Both the position numbers and the translations under genes were made by a program. Of a stretch of DNA of 64,000 nt, positions 25,901-38,299 are shown one piece after another. The stretch comes from Hyparrhenia diplandra (Eukaryota; Streptophyta; Magnoliopsida; Poales; Poaceae). Each line of letters opens with the position of its first letter. The stretch's first letter is position 1. Location: assembly GCA_015847255.1 (NCBI GenBank), contig JADLZK010004638.1:1-64000 (forward strand). The letters run 5' to 3'. The notes below the pieces were generated by a model, which had not been told where the DNA came from, made no database searches, and saw only the letters and a program-made list of their open reading frames with translations.

Positions 25901-27721
25901 CTAGCAAAATCCCATTTTGAGAGGCAGTTTCATAAGGCCACTAAGATGATAATGACTTGAACACGGTGGCCGTGACAAGATGGAACTGTGAATACTCTAG
26001 TCGTAAATGGTCCTGCCCTTAAGCACGCATTGTAGGTAAAAGTAGGCCAGAAAATGCTTGATGTTTATGTACAACTACATGGCTTGGCTACTATAGGCTA
26101 GTACTCTACAGATCCATGAGCCTCTTTCAGCGGTACTCCTACTGGTATGTATGCATAGGTATGGGCACACTGTCTGTAGAAGAGATACTACCAGCCGCCT
26201 TTTGCATTTCATACGACGTACAGTACGCAGGTAGTACAGCTGATAGCAGATGTGGTAGGCCATGCAGCAGAAAGCTTGCGGTCTGAAATGATGGTAGCCA
26301 AAGCTGGGACTCTCAGCTGCCTGAGTCCCTGGGAGTCTGGGAGATTCCCAATCTCCAAGGGAGAAAGAATGGCTGCCCTGACCGGCAGAGTGGCAGCCCC
26401 ACACGGGGACGGACGAGGAGGAAAAACTGAACATCCCGTCGCCAGCCAAAGGCCGTGAAAGCGCTCAACGTCCGTCGATCTCGATCCGCCCCGTCTCCAG
26501 ACTCGAGAGCAGCCACCAAAGCGGGGTGGTGGCCGCCACTGGCCAGGCACAATCATGTTCGGGGCCGGAGCTCGTCGTCTCGGACAGACGAGATACGATT
26601 GGGGAGCGAGCAGCTGCCCACTTTGCCTGCCAGCCCCTTAATTCGCATCAGCCATCAGCGCAGGGCGTCAGAGAAAGTGAAAGGAAGGCAGCAGGAGCAG
26701 CGAGGAGAAAGGAAAAGCTAGCGTGCCAATAATTCAGGTAGGAGTACCACCATGGCTACGAGTACTAGCTTGTTGCCAAGTTACTGAAGCGTCACAGGAC
26801 TCGGCTACAGGAGGAAACGAACGAACGAAATGAAGGTTTTTCCTTTCTTGTTTCTTCAGAAAAGAAAAAAAAAATCGAAATGTGAAAAAAAGGCATGCCG
26901 GAAAAGGTAAAGTTGTGCATCCTTGAAACGAGACAGCGAGCTACATGCCACCCTCCCATGGGAAAGACCAAGAAACGCAGCGCAGCGAGCGACGGCGGCG
27001 TGGCTCACTGGCTGCACTACACTGCAGATGAACGATGCGAGCTACTGCTGCTAGTCACACGACGAACTCGCACGATGCTTCGTCGTGCTGCATTCCGTTT
27101 GCTGAATTGCGGGCGAAGACGAAGGTGATGAACAGACAACAAGGTGGCGGTGTGTGGTGAACTTGTGATGTTACCTGCTACACTGCTGGCAGAAGCGCAT
27201 CTCGCGGCCGGAGACGACGACGACGGGGGTCTTGAGTGCGCCTCACACACCTTGTGTCGCCGGTGGTAGTCGCGGCACTTGCTCAGGTCCGCCTTGCATC
27301 CTTCCACCGCGCACGACGGGCACTGCTGCCCTTGCTGCTGCCCGTGCCCCTGCCCCTGACCCTGATGCTGATGCTGATGCTGTCCCCGGGGCGCGGCCGC
27401 TTCGCCCCGCCGCGCCGCCGGTCGACGCCGACGCCGACGCCATCTTGCCCGCCGCGGCGGCGGCGGCGGCATCCTCTCCCTGCGCGCCGGCGCCGCACCG
27501 CCAGGCTCGCCTAGCCCGCCCAGCTTCAGGTCCACGGAGCACTCGGCGGGTGCCCCTGGCACGGGCGGGCGGCACCCCGTCCCCCGTCCCAGTCCCCGCC
27601 GCGGCACCAGCATTGGCGTGCCCCCGGACGGCCCTGCCGCCGCCGCTGTAGCGGCAGCGTGTTGGTCTTGCTCCAGCTCCGTCAGGTCCCACGAGCCCGG
27701 CGCCTTGAGATCCCAGTCCAT
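22957..27721 (-). CDS. SPL16: SBP-box transcription factor, SPL16/18 (GW8/tga1) type, frame-broken
   Basis: This nuclear, miR156-regulated factor binds GTAC cores. Its clade controls grain width in rice and glume architecture in maize. Exons are 27175-27721, 24465-24595 and 22957-23705. The start is MDWDLKAPGSWDL, followed by CSVDLKLGGLGE. The SBP domain spans exons 1-2: CAVEGCKADLSKCRDYHRRH and KVCEAHS, then CQQCSRFHLL, then the basic tail KRSCRKRLDGHNRRRRKPQ, which contains the nuclear signal. Exon 3 has KTEESPYYTHQIPLG, FPFLQEGEI, the miR156 site within ALSLLSA, and the end MPFSWQ. Breaks include one missing A near 27232 inside the zinc domain, a missing G near 23474, an extra G near 23008, and two or more shifts in the Ala/Gly-rich part of exon 1 (27380-27500). 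SPL16 is preferred over SPL18 because of its neighbour and the IPLG segment. The paralogues are close. Confidence 0.88.
23315..23334 (-). promoter_or_regulatory. miR156 target site in the SPL coding exon
   Basis: The plus strand reads tgacagaagagagagagcac, which matches miR156 (tgacagaagagagtgagcac) except at one position, so the minus-strand mRNA carries the usual complementary site. It falls in the codons for ALSLLSA in exon 3, the conserved position in SPL genes. Confidence 0.92.
24596..27174. other. SPL first intron
   Basis: This intron is 2.58 kb and interrupts the SBP domain at the conserved position between CSR and FHLL. It contains a two-copy repeat (gttaatac..agcacagcagggaccaatgtt near 25013-25045 and 25110-25145) and a GC-rich part at 26280-26650 without a recognised gene. 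Confidence 0.75.
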
Positions 27722-29089
27722 GCTGCCCGCCGCGCTTAGCCTCCTGCCTGATGCCTGATGCCTGCCTAGCTAGCTGGTGGTAGAGCTGGAGCTGGAGCCT
27801 CTCCCTCTCCCCTGCCTTGCACGCGCGCTACGCTAGCTCACTCGGGCGGCTGCGGCTGCGGCTGAGGCTGAGGCTGCTTCCTCTCCTCCTTCCCTCTCAT
27901 TCCGCGATGCGCGCGCCCTGGCGGTGCCACAGCAACCAGTGACTACCGGATCTGCCGCTAATTTCGCCGCGCGGAAAACGAGAAACGAGGCCCAAATCGG
28001 AGGCAATTCAGCGGATGCAATGAGGGACAGCTTCGGCGGCGGCTGGATTGATGTGAAACTGTGATGCAGTAGCTGCTGAGGAGCCAGGAGTGCTTCAGTT
28101 CTTGGCGAGCGAGGAGAAATGGAAGGCGCGGTAGCCAGCCCAGCAGGAGAGTATTGTAGAGAGCTAGTAGCAGCCAGCAGGCAACCAACAAAGATTTGCA
28201 GCAACAAAAGCTGAGGGCACAAGAGGCCAGGAACTCAGGGTGGGGGTGGGGGTGGAGTAGGAGCAGTCAGTACTTGCAGAGACAACTGCGACCCTAGCAA
28301 GGGAGTGTGTGCATGAAAAGAGAGAGAAAGCTCTGGTGGAGGAGGACGACGGCGCCGAGGAGGAGGAGGGAGGCGGGGACGGAGGGCAGCGATATTATTA
28401 TTATTATTACTACTTTGGCGCCATGGTGGGCCCGGAACCTTTCCATCCTGACAGAAGGAACAGTGCGGTGTTGTGGGGCCCACTGTCATGTTCACACTGC
28501 CATGCAAGGGAGCTGCTGCGGCTGTGTGTGTGTGTGCTGTGCAACAATTATTGGGGGTAGGGTGTCTTTGCCCTGCTACAGTAACACTACAGTTTCCCTT
28601 TTTTTTTTTTTTTTTTTCCTTTTCCTCTCGTGTACTATTGCTTTTGTCTTTTGACATTATATTATTGCAACTCGAATTTTTGTTCCCAGTTCAAAAAAGA
28701 AGAAAAAGGATTGTAGCAGCAGCAGCTCACAGTGAAAAATATATATAATATATAATTGAAGCAAGTGCTGTCTGATCAGGACGTGTTTAATTGTTTATTA
28801 TCAACGACAGCAGCAGCAACATCAGTTGCCTCATCAGCCTACTAACCCCACTTCTGTTTATATCCCTACATCACCCAAAGCTCGCTGCCCCTGCTTGGGA
28901 TGGAGAAATGTTTCCTTTGGTAGCGCCTGAACCACACGTTTTGGACAAACCAAAAAAATATTCGAGTTTTTTCTCGGTCGCCGAACTGCACTTGCATCGC
29001 ATTTCTTTGTGCCGTCTCCGTACACCAGAGACTAGTCTTTGTTCCTCGATGAGTCCTAGTCTAGTGTCACTACCAGTGGGAAGTATTTT
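27722..29089. promoter_or_regulatory. SPL leader and proximal upstream region
   Basis: On the minus strand this should hold the long 5' leader typical of SPL genes. Low-complexity tracts are seen: G-rich ggtggggg repeats near 28240-28257, a tattat run at 28391-28408, and a 22-base T run near 28597-28618. No separate gene was found. Confidence 0.5.
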
Positions 29090-29374
29090 GGCCACGTTTA
29101 GATGGCAAAAAATTTGTAAAAGTAATTGTTCCAACTCGCCGAAGACTACCAGAAGACGTTTCGTTTGTTTGTGGTAAATATTATCCTACCATGGCGTAAC
29201 TAGGCTCAAAAGATTCGTCTCGTGATGTACAAATGTAAAGCGCGTAATTGGTTTTTTTTTTACTTACATTTCTTCCGCTCCAAACATATGTCTTTTGATG
29301 TATTTAATGTGATATGATGGGAGAGAGAGTTGAAAAAGTGGCAAATTTCCAAAATTTGCCATCTAAACGAGGCC
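29090..29374. mobile_element. MITE with GGCC-CGTTTAGATGGCAAA ends
   Basis: Terminal inverted repeats of about 24 bases are present: ggccacgtttagatggcaaa at the left and tttgccatctaaacgaggcc at the right. TTT flanks both ends, a possible 3-bp duplication. The element is 285 bases and non-coding. Its middle shares about 50 bases with the MADS-intron MITE at 11324-11590, so both belong to one broad family. Confidence 0.8.
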
Positions 29375-29539
29375 TTTGATACAGAAAAAGCTACAGCTGC
29401 CGACGAAGTTCATGTGAGTTTTCGCGTGCCGATTGCGAATTTTTAAGAGGAAATGGGAGAGTGGAACGGTTGGTTTTGATGAGTTGACCTAGTGGGGCAC
29501 AAGCAGAAGGCGAAAGTGTCTTTTTTTCCCTCTTGTATA

Positions 29540-29773
29540 CTCTCTCCGTCCCTACACAGGTGTCGCCTTTTGCGTGTCATAAGTTTGACTCGATTTATAG
29601 AAAAATATGCGTCATATTTATATTTTCAAATAATTTTGTTAAAGAACTAAATTCAAATATCTTTCCAATTATACTATTAATAATGTATCGTAGCTATTAA
29701 TATTTTTAATATAAAATTAATTAAAATTGTTTCTTGGGAGGCTAAAACGACACTTATTTAGAGACGGATGGAG
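29540..29773. mobile_element. Stowaway MITE
   Basis: The ends are ctctctccgtccctaca and tagagacggatggag, the Stowaway terminal consensus. The element is 234 bases, AT-rich inside, with TA on both sides. Confidence 0.88.
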
Positions 29774-30595
29774 TATGTCACTCAAGTGTGCATTGCTTGT
29801 TTTATAACTTCAGAATGAAGCACGACACTTGAGTGACGTGGCGCTTGTCGCCTTCATTTGTATAACTCGCGCCCCATTATAGTTTTCTTCTCAGAGACCG
29901 CCTTGCTTGCTCGTTGCTCTCGATCGTCAAGGTCGTCAAGACCACATGAACAAATGTTGCACCGTAACGTGATGAGGTTGAGTGCGCTACATGAGTAAAG
30001 CATTTGTTGGAATGGACATTTGCTTTCGATGGCTTTCTCTCATTCTGTTCCGCAAGGGTTTCAAGAGTTCAGCAAATAGTTGAATTTTCATTGTGTAAAA
30101 GAAGTTGCACCGTTGCGTTGGTCCTGTGTGTGTTGAATGAGTAAGGATGTTTTTTACGTTATTGATGCTTTTTGAAAAGATACGTTATTGAAGTGATGTC
30201 ACAGTTCTGTGTATGTTTTATGACCGAGGACTAACCATTATCACAAAGTACTAACACTAACATGTCCTTACGGACGCGGCAGATTCAATGTGGAAGATAG
30301 CACCCCCTGCCACCCTCCTTCTCCACTTACTGGCGTCCTCGCGTAGAAAATGAAGTGTCCTTAAAGTTTCGCCAACAATTTTTTTGCATATACTATAAGA
30401 TGAAGGTGGAGAGAGAGTGAAGGGGAGGGAGGGAAAGTGACATTCCCCTTACCAACAATATAATCCGAAAGTTAATTATTATTAGTTGCTAGCTAAAGGA
30501 AAATAACTAATAACTTTTTACTATCGCGGTAGCGGGCCTTTTTGTTTGACCTATTAGCTAAGCTCCATTTGGATCCAATAGCTAATAGTTAAGTA

Positions 30596-30752
30596 TTCCC
30601 TTAGTTCTAAATTATAAACCGTTTTGACTTTTATAAAATATAGCAAAAGTTATGCATCGAGGTATAGTACATGGCTAGATGCATAGCAAAAAATCTACGT
30701 ACCAAGCTAGAAAAGCTAAAATAAATAACTAACAATTTGAAAGCGGAAGCAG
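30596..30752. mobile_element. degenerate Stowaway-like MITE
   Basis: It starts ttcccttagttctaaattataaaccg and ends caatttgaaagcggaagcag, a decayed version of the common grass Stowaway ends, with TA flanks. The element is about 157 bases. Confidence 0.6.
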
Positions 30753-32437
30753 TATTTAGCTTGTCTGAGTTAATTAGCTGATAAGCTTTCATCAACTAAA
30801 ACTAGTTTATTTTAAACTATTAGCTGGGGAGGAGAGTTTGAATCGATGTAGTGGAGCTAATTATTAGATTAGCATATGGGATCCATGTACTAGTAACAGT
30901 ATCAAACACAGCACCGTGTACGTCACTGTGACTAAGGACCAACCATGAACATGATCCAACTTAACTCATCTCTGCCGTGTGGTAGAGTCCCTATACATAC
31001 TCCACTGCAACAATGAAGGCACGTACACCGTTCTGTTGGCGGCAAGGACGACGCAACGACAATAGTGATCTCCATGCATGGATCGAACACCATGATATAT
31101 ATATAATGACCACCTCTTGTCATGGAAGAACGTACGTATATATACGTACTCCTACGTGTGTACGCCTTTGGGTAGGGTGAAGATCGATGGAATTGAAGCA
31201 GAAAGCACGTACCACTACCAAGCTTGCAAGATCGAGAAATGCATGCGAATCCGCGGGTATAGTACGTGTTATGCATGTCGTCGTACGTCGGCGCCGGTCC
31301 TGGACTGACCTCTCTGAGCTGCGGGCATTATATACACGTCGATTCATCCCCAACGGCATGCATCTAGGTCGATCTATCAGCTGCCTATGACTATTCTGCC
31401 TCTTGATCTGTGGTCCTGTTATATGTACAGTACTCCTATGTAATTGCCCTTTTTGTGCGCAATTAAGCTCTGATCTGATCTGACTGGTTTTTATTCATAA
31501 TTTGGCAGCTACTAGCTCGTCAGTAATTGTGCATGCATGGTAGGATCCGAAGTAGATCCTGCAAGAATAGTCCACGGATTTATAGGCCGCAGTTAATACT
31601 CTGCAGTTAGGATCTACCATGACGACGACTATATATATTTGTATGGTACATTGGGTACTCGATCTATATTACAGTACTGTGTTTTGGACAGCTAAAACAA
31701 ATCCTCAGCTACAGGAAGGAAATCGAAGAGCTATCTCGATGGTCGTCACTCATCAAACATATATTGTAGCTATTGTTTGCTGATGAGAACGAGACATGAG
31801 CTACCTTGTTGTTGTTCCTGTCGTAGATACAGTGGATGAAATACGAAAAATCTATTGTGACACGGCTGAGATCGATGGATGCCAGAAATATAGCTAGTGC
31901 ACGTTATATACGTACGTTGAGATGTCATGCATGAACGTGACCCGGCCGGCCTGTTGTATCGCCATCATCGATCTGACTGTTCCTCGGATTGCTTTGCTGG
32001 GAGAGTGAAAATGAGAGCGCCCGAGCGAGGCGAGATGATGATCAGATGAATGAGACACGACACTAGACGGATGAGCAATTATCTGAACCCCCAGCTGGCC
32101 CCTCTCGGTGCTTGCATGCATGCACGCGGACCACTGGTCCAGTGCCAAGCTCGAGTCATGATTTTAGATCTTTGATTAATCGTACGTCGTTGTAACTTCG
32201 TCAACTTCAACAACTCTTGCAAGGATGCTCATAAGAGTAGAGTGCATGCCGTGTTCACTTGTCTTGGTTTTATCTTATTTGAACATTATTCTCTTACGTA
32301 ATACTAATCAATCATCCAAAATCAGCCGAACAAATTATGTATTCGAGGGGCACTGGGTCAACGACTTAGGCCGGGATCGGCCGGACGTAGTGATCTTTTG
32401 AAGTGAAATGATCGTCAAATGTGTTCACGTATAGGCT
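30753..32437. other. intergenic sequence, no gene recognised
   Basis: The sequence is rich in tgcatgca and tacgta words and short ORFs. Nothing supports a gene or a defined element. Confidence 0.4.
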
Positions 32438-32453
32438 TCAGGTGATGATGAGG

Positions 32454-32876
32454 CTCGACTCCAGGAAACACCGCCAAGATTCTCGGAAAGGGCTTCGATC
32501 TTTTGTGCTGCTGGTGTCCTGGGAAGTGTGGAAAGAGAGGAATAGGCAGTCCTTCGACAAACGCCTCCACGACGCCGGCACAGCTTGTCGACACCATCTT
32601 AAGGGAGGCGGACGAGGGGGTAGTGGCAGGGTACAGCGAACTTGTTAAGCTTCTTGCGGCTGTTATCCAACAGCACTAGCCGCTCTCTTCACCGATCGCA
32701 AGAACAATTTACTTCTTTAGTACAACCTTATCGCACCCGTTAAAAACCGGCGATTTTTTTTGTATGTGTGTCTTGGCAAGCAGCGGCCAATCTTTTTGCC
32801 AAAGCGTGACATGTAACCAACTCTAATTTCCCTTAATACAATACATGCAAAATGCACGCCTTCGAGAAAAAAAAAA
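32454..32876 (+). mobile_element. 5'-truncated L1-type LINE (3' end with poly-A)
   Basis: The start encodes a piece like the C-terminal end of plant LINE ORF2 (LLVSWEVWKERNRQSFDKR). A 3' untranslated region of about 200 bases ends ...cttaatacaatacatgcaaaatgcacgccttcgag plus A10. The flanks tcaggtgatgatgagg (32438-32453) and tcaggtggtgatgatgagg (32877-32895) are a target duplication with a 3-base difference. Non-functional. Confidence 0.75.
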
Positions 32877-32880
32877 TCAG

Positions 32881-32967
32881 GTGGTGATGATGAGGAATGA
32901 TGATGAGGAATAAGCCGATGATCATGCGCACGTAAAAAATCATCGCCTTATTCCTCATCATCACCAC
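32881..32967. repeat. large inverted repeat between two LINE fragments
   Basis: The right arm (32939-32967) is the reverse complement of the left arm (from 32881), except that the left arm carries a duplicated 13-base word gatgatgaggaat and one mismatch. The spacer is about 16 bases. The arms include the target duplication of the upstream LINE. Confidence 0.85.
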
Positions 32968-35900
32968 ATGCAAATTGCTAATACGTGCTCCAAAGAAAAT
33001 CTCCCTTATATTTAGGGGGGTGGGATTTTAATATAATGCGAAGCCCTGATGATAAAAGCAAAGGGGACTTTGACCCTAAATGGCCGAACCTTTTTAATGC
33101 GGTCATAGAATCTTTGGATCTCGAGAGAAATCACTATGTCGGGCCGACAATATACTTGGGCCGGACCCGGGGACAACCCGACTTTTGAAAAGCTTGATCG
33201 TGTCTTAGTTAGTACGGATTGGGAGCATCAATTCCCTCTAACCGTTGTGGAACCGAGAGATCGGAATATCTCTGACCACACTCCTTTGGTTATTAGCACC
33301 GGTGCTTCTACCCACCAGACCTTTAGACCATTCAGATTTGAAAGGGGGTGGTTAATAAGGGAAGGGTTTTATGAAATGGTTGCAAATGTTTGGCAATCGA
33401 AAATGTCGGATCCAATCCTTTAGAGCGTTGGCAAGCTAAAATCCGCAAACTAAGACAATATCTTAGAGGGTGGGCGGCAAATACCGAGAACCTACAAGAA
33501 AGAGAAGAAGACCCTTTTAGACCTGTTACACGAATTAGATAAAAAAGTTGAGATCGATTGTCTATCGATCAAGAGATCAATCTCAAGCAATACTTAAAAG
33601 GGCGCTTAGTTTCTCTTTTGAGGGAAGAGGAACTAAAATGGTACGAGAGAGCCAAAGTGAAATCCTTATTAGAGGGAGATGCAAACACCGGGTTCTTTCA
33701 CTTAGTGGCCAATGGGAAACACCGAAAACAACACATATTTAGACTTGAAAATGATCAAGGTGTTATTATTGGTGATGACCATCTTAAAAGCCACATTACA
33801 AACTACTATAAAAATCTTTTTGGATCTTTGGAGCAAACCGAAATAACTTGGATGGAAAATCATATTATAGATATTCCACAAGTTACCCAAGAGGAAAATG
33901 ATATTCTTATTGCTAAATTCACAAACTGAAGTGAGGGAAGCCATTTTCCAAATGGAACATAACAAAGCTCCAGGGACGATGGTTTTCCCGGCCGAATTTT
34001 ATCAGGTTTTTTTTGGGAGGTGATTAAGGAAGATCTTATGTCCATCTTTTTAGAATTCCATGAGGAGAGTCTTGATCTCTTTAGTCTCAATTTTGGAATA
34101 ATCTCCTTAACCCCTAAAACCCAAAACGCTACTACTATTCAGCAATATCGACTAATTTGTGTCCTTAATGTTAGTTTCAAATTTTTTACAAAAGTAGGAA
34201 CTAATAGACTGAATAAAGTAGCAAAGACATTGGTGATCCGACACGGGCGACATTCATGCGGTGAAGAAATATCATGGAAGGAGTAGTTATTCTTCACTTT
34301 TAAACTATCCATGAACTACATACCAAGAAAAGGAATGACATCATTCTCAAAATTGATTTTGAAAAGGCCTATGACAAGGTTAAATGGTCCTTCCTACAAC
34401 AAACACTACGTATGAAAGGGTTCTCCCCAAATGGTGTAGATGGGTTGAATATGGTCTTTGGAGGTAGTGTAGGGGTTAAAGTCAATGATGACATAGGCCC
34501 CTACTTCCGCACCAAACGTGGCCTAAGACAAGGAGATCCTATGTCACCTATTTTGTTTAACATTGTTGCCGATATGCTAGCTCTTCTCATTAATAGAGCG
34601 AAAAGCCGATGGACAAATAGGAGGGATTATCCCACACCTAATTGATGATGATTTATCCATTTTACAATATGCCGATGATACCATTATCTTTTTTTAGACC
34701 ATGACCCGAGCAAGCAAAAATCTAAAACTCTTGCTCGTTTTTTGAACAATTATCCGGTCTAAAGATTAATTTTCACAAAAGTGAAATCTTCTCGTTATGG
34801 TGCGGCCAAAGAGATGGAACATTATTATACGACACTCTTTGGTTGTAATCTGTGGGTATATCCTTTCAGATATTTAGGTATCCCTATGCACCATAGACAA
34901 CTCCTAAATTCTGAATGAAGTAAGGTAGAAGATCGCTTTGAACAAAAACTTGCTTGTTGGAAAGCAAAATACCTATCCTATGGTGGGAGGCTTGTTTTGT
35001 TAAACTCATTCTTGAGTAGTCTCCCTATGTTCATGATGTCTTTTTTTAAGATCCCGAAAGGAGTCCTTAAAAATCTAGATAAATTCAGATCAAGATTCTT
35101 TTGGCAAGGGTCTTCTGAAAAACATAAATACAGACTTGCCAAATGGGACATCCTATGTTGCCCTAAGGATCAAGATGGTCTTGGAATTATTGATTTGTAC
35201 ATACAAAACAAATGTTTATTGGCCAAATGGATTGTCAATCTTATAAACACAGACGGTACATGGCAATCCTTGCTAAGGAATAAATATTTAAACTCCAAGA
35301 CTCTAACCCAAGTATCAGCCAAACCCAATGACTCTCATTTTGAGAGGCCTCATGCACATTAAAGATGAGGTGCTTGAGAAAGGTCAGTTTTCCTAATTAA
35401 AAATGGAATCAAGACAAGGTTCCGGGGAGGATACTTGGTTAGGTGATAAGCCCTCAAACTTAGATTCCCGAGCTTATATAACATAGCAAGGGATCGACAT
35501 GCAATCGTTTCGAAGGTTTTGTCCTCTAACCCTCCTAATATTTCATTTAGGAGATCTTTAGTGGATAATAACCTTTCGAGTGGCTAAGTCCGGTAGCCTG
35601 TGTTTCTAATGTGGATCCGGTGGATGGTCAAGACTATTTTAGATGGCTTTTATCCAGGTCTGGACTTTTCTCCGTCCAGGTCTATGTATCTTGATATTAT
35701 AGATACAAATCCACCATTCCAACATAAGAAAAACTGAAATGGAAAATACCTCTAAAAATAAAAAATTTTCCTCTAGCTTGTCCAAAGAGGTGTCGTTTTG
35801 ACAAAAGACAACCTTGCTAGAAAAATTGGAAAGGGAGCCAGAAATGTGAGTGTTGTAATATGAATGAAAATATCCAACACCTCTTTTTTGACTGCCCTTT

Positions 35901-36384
35901 TACCAAGATGATTTGGAGGATTATTTTCTATGCTACTAACCTTACCCAACCCGTCTCTATTAATCATATGTTTGGTACTTGGCTACATAATCAACATAAA
36001 TGATCCTAGGCCACTGATTTGGGTTGGTGTGGCAGCTTTATTTTGGACCATCCGGAGGTGTCGTAATGACACGATTTAAAAAAAAAAAAATGAGATCTAA
36101 CTCTATTATGTAGGTTATCTTCAGGGGAGCTTATTGGCTACGCTTCTGGGCCCAATTGCAGCATACTAAGCAAGCGAAGGACGCCCTCGTTGCATTGAGC
36201 AAGCAATTGGAGATGGTTGCTCTACAAATTTCTAATAGAGGGTGGAAGCATATTTTTCGATTGCTTTAGTTCCAATGTCTATGTCAAAGACACACTTGCT
36301 TTTCATTTACCTAAGCTCAGTAATAATTGGTTGTGTACAACCCCTCGATGTAGAGGCCGGATTTTATTATCCATTATAAAAAAA
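32968..36384 (+). pseudogene. decayed L1-type LINE ORF2 (endonuclease end, reverse transcriptase, zinc-binding tail)
   Basis: The element is 5'-truncated inside the endonuclease (GGWDFNIMRSPDDK, then ISDHTPLVIS). Reverse transcriptase pieces follow in order and in shifting frames: QYRLICVLN near 34140, KIDFEKAYDKVKWSFL near 34340, RTKRGLRQGDPMSPILFNIV near 34510, and the catalytic-type YADDT near 34670. A C-terminal zf-RVT-like part comes next (CECCNMNENIQHLFFDCPF near 35850). The reading ends near 36267-36269, then a short 3' region ends ccattataaaaaaa. Many frameshifts and stops make it inactive. Confidence 0.9.
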
Positions 36385-36670
36385 CGTACGTTTCGCGGTG
36401 AGACAGTAAATAAACCTTGGGCGCGTGAAATTAATTAAATGGTGGTAACTGTTGACGACAGCTGATGATTTGATGAAGCTAGCCCAACCTGATGGTGGAT
36501 GGGAAGCCTTCAATTTTCCCTGTGGCGTGCCGGCCTCGATCTCGCTGGCTGGCGGCGACAGCAGCGCCGGAGACAACGACGCTTCAGCTTCACTTTGGTC
36601 ACTTTCGGACCCCCACACAGACTCCCACAACCACAGATCGGAGATCGAGTACATGCGCGCTGTTGATACT

Positions 36671-37032
36671 AGGGCAATCCCAATGGAAGAAAGCGACACG
36701 TTTTCCATAGAAAAAAATCATCTATAGAAACCATTCTTCAAAGTGGTAGTTTTTTCAAGTAATAATTATTTTCTCTTTCTCTCTCCTAATTCCACCAACG
36801 GGGAGAGTTGCATTAACCCCATAGAAACTAGTGGTTTCTCCCCAATGGCAAATTCATGGTTTCTTGTGCATTGGGTCAAGAGAAGGCATATAGTTTCTCC
36901 ATGAAGAAACCATTTCTATGATTTTTGCTCTATTTCCTCATTAATTAGGCTACCACATCATCGTTTTGTTTAGTTGGCAAGCCATTTAATAAAGATAAAA
37001 ACTACCATTAATACATCATTGGGAGTGCTCTT
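36671..37032. mobile_element. MITE-like element with gggcaatcccaatgg ends
   Basis: The left end agggcaatcccaatgg and the right end cattgggagtgctctt are inverted repeats with two mismatches. The element is about 360 bases. The interior repeats ccatagaaac/gtttctatgg words in both orientations. Duplication bases at the edges (TA) are uncertain. Confidence 0.6.
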
Positions 37033-38274
37033 ATTGGCAGAACCTGCAGATATGATGAAAGATAGTCTGGGCAGTTAATGGCTCCTTCATCGCTCTCTGC
37101 CTCTCTCGTTTGGGTAGGCACCTACTCCTAGCTACTACGGCCAACTACAGTGCACTATAGAGCTAGTAGATCAATAAATTGTGAGCGTGATTATAGCTGC
37201 TGGCGGTTATCTGGGATCGATATGATTCATTCAATCTATCTGGTGGTTTTAAACTAACCAGTGACAAGCAAGGTAGCCATGCAGCATTGTTGTTTTCACT
37301 CACATCGAGCTAGGCTTGCGGTGTGACTGAAAACAAATTAGAGCGTGTTAATTAAGTTCGTTTTTGTCCCAGCTTGTGTGTACTCCTATATATGATGATA
37401 GTCTACCACTCTAGCTTGTGGTGTAAAAGACAAATTAAGCTTAAAGTAAAGCTAACGTCGTTGGTCCGAGATAATCTATAGGGTTATATATGATGCACCT
37501 ACTAGGAGATTATAAAAGGTGTGTAACTGTAACTCTGTAATAAGTTGAGATGTTTGTTGACCACTTGAGTCTATATATATGAATATGTGGATCACAAAAC
37601 TCACGTGTAAACTGGATTATAAAAATTAAACTAGGGTGTGAAGAAAACAAGGAGGGCATCATTCATTTGTATCGAACGTTTGAAGTGGTGGCTTTGCATT
37701 TTTTTTTGCTTCTTTTGGTTGGCCTTTTTAATGTTGACATTGAATCTTAAATTGAGCGTGCTCTTTTCTGTTTTGTCAAACATCTGTAATAATTTATTGT
37801 CTGGTTTTCTTAGCTACCTGTGATGAAACTAGATATTATATATCCACTATATCCAAAAATTAAACCGATTGGAAGACCCTAGCTGGTTTACTTGGCTACT
37901 AAATATATATCTACAATGGCAACGACGCACAACACATAAGAGATTTGTGTCCATGATCCAACGTACACAGCCACACAAGTTGAAAAACTATGGCAACAAC
38001 CATGTTACCAATGCAAGCAAATCTAAGTGCAGCTTGGTCCCCTATGTTGCTAGCTGCACATGATCGACGGACCGCTATGCTTGATTGTGCAACAGCGGTA
38101 CATGATTTGCTTAGTTTATGTGAGCACTGCTTATTTTTGTGCTAGTTACTATAAGTTGGGAGAAACAATCTGAATGCATGCATGGTTATTTGGTAACTCA
38201 ACTTATTTTCTGGTTTGTTGGTTTGAATTGTTAGTTGTGGATTCATATCCACAATAGGACAGGTGTGGTTTGGT

Positions 38275-38299
38275 AAAAAAAAAAAAAAAAAAAAAAAAA
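38275..38299 (+). repeat. 25-base A homopolymer
   Basis: An uninterrupted A run. It could be the tail of a retroposed sequence, but no body or target duplication is clear. Confidence 0.8.

Noticed and set aside
27232..27651. plus-strand ORFs over the SPL first exon
   Set aside because: They are antisense shadows of the Ala/Gly/Pro-rich SPL coding sequence.
32985..35362. several separate coding genes
   Set aside because: All are frame-shifted pieces of one LINE ORF2 in the family order.
36452..36727. 91-codon plus ORF before the MITE
   Set aside because: It runs into the MITE end and has no recognised domain. Too weak to call.
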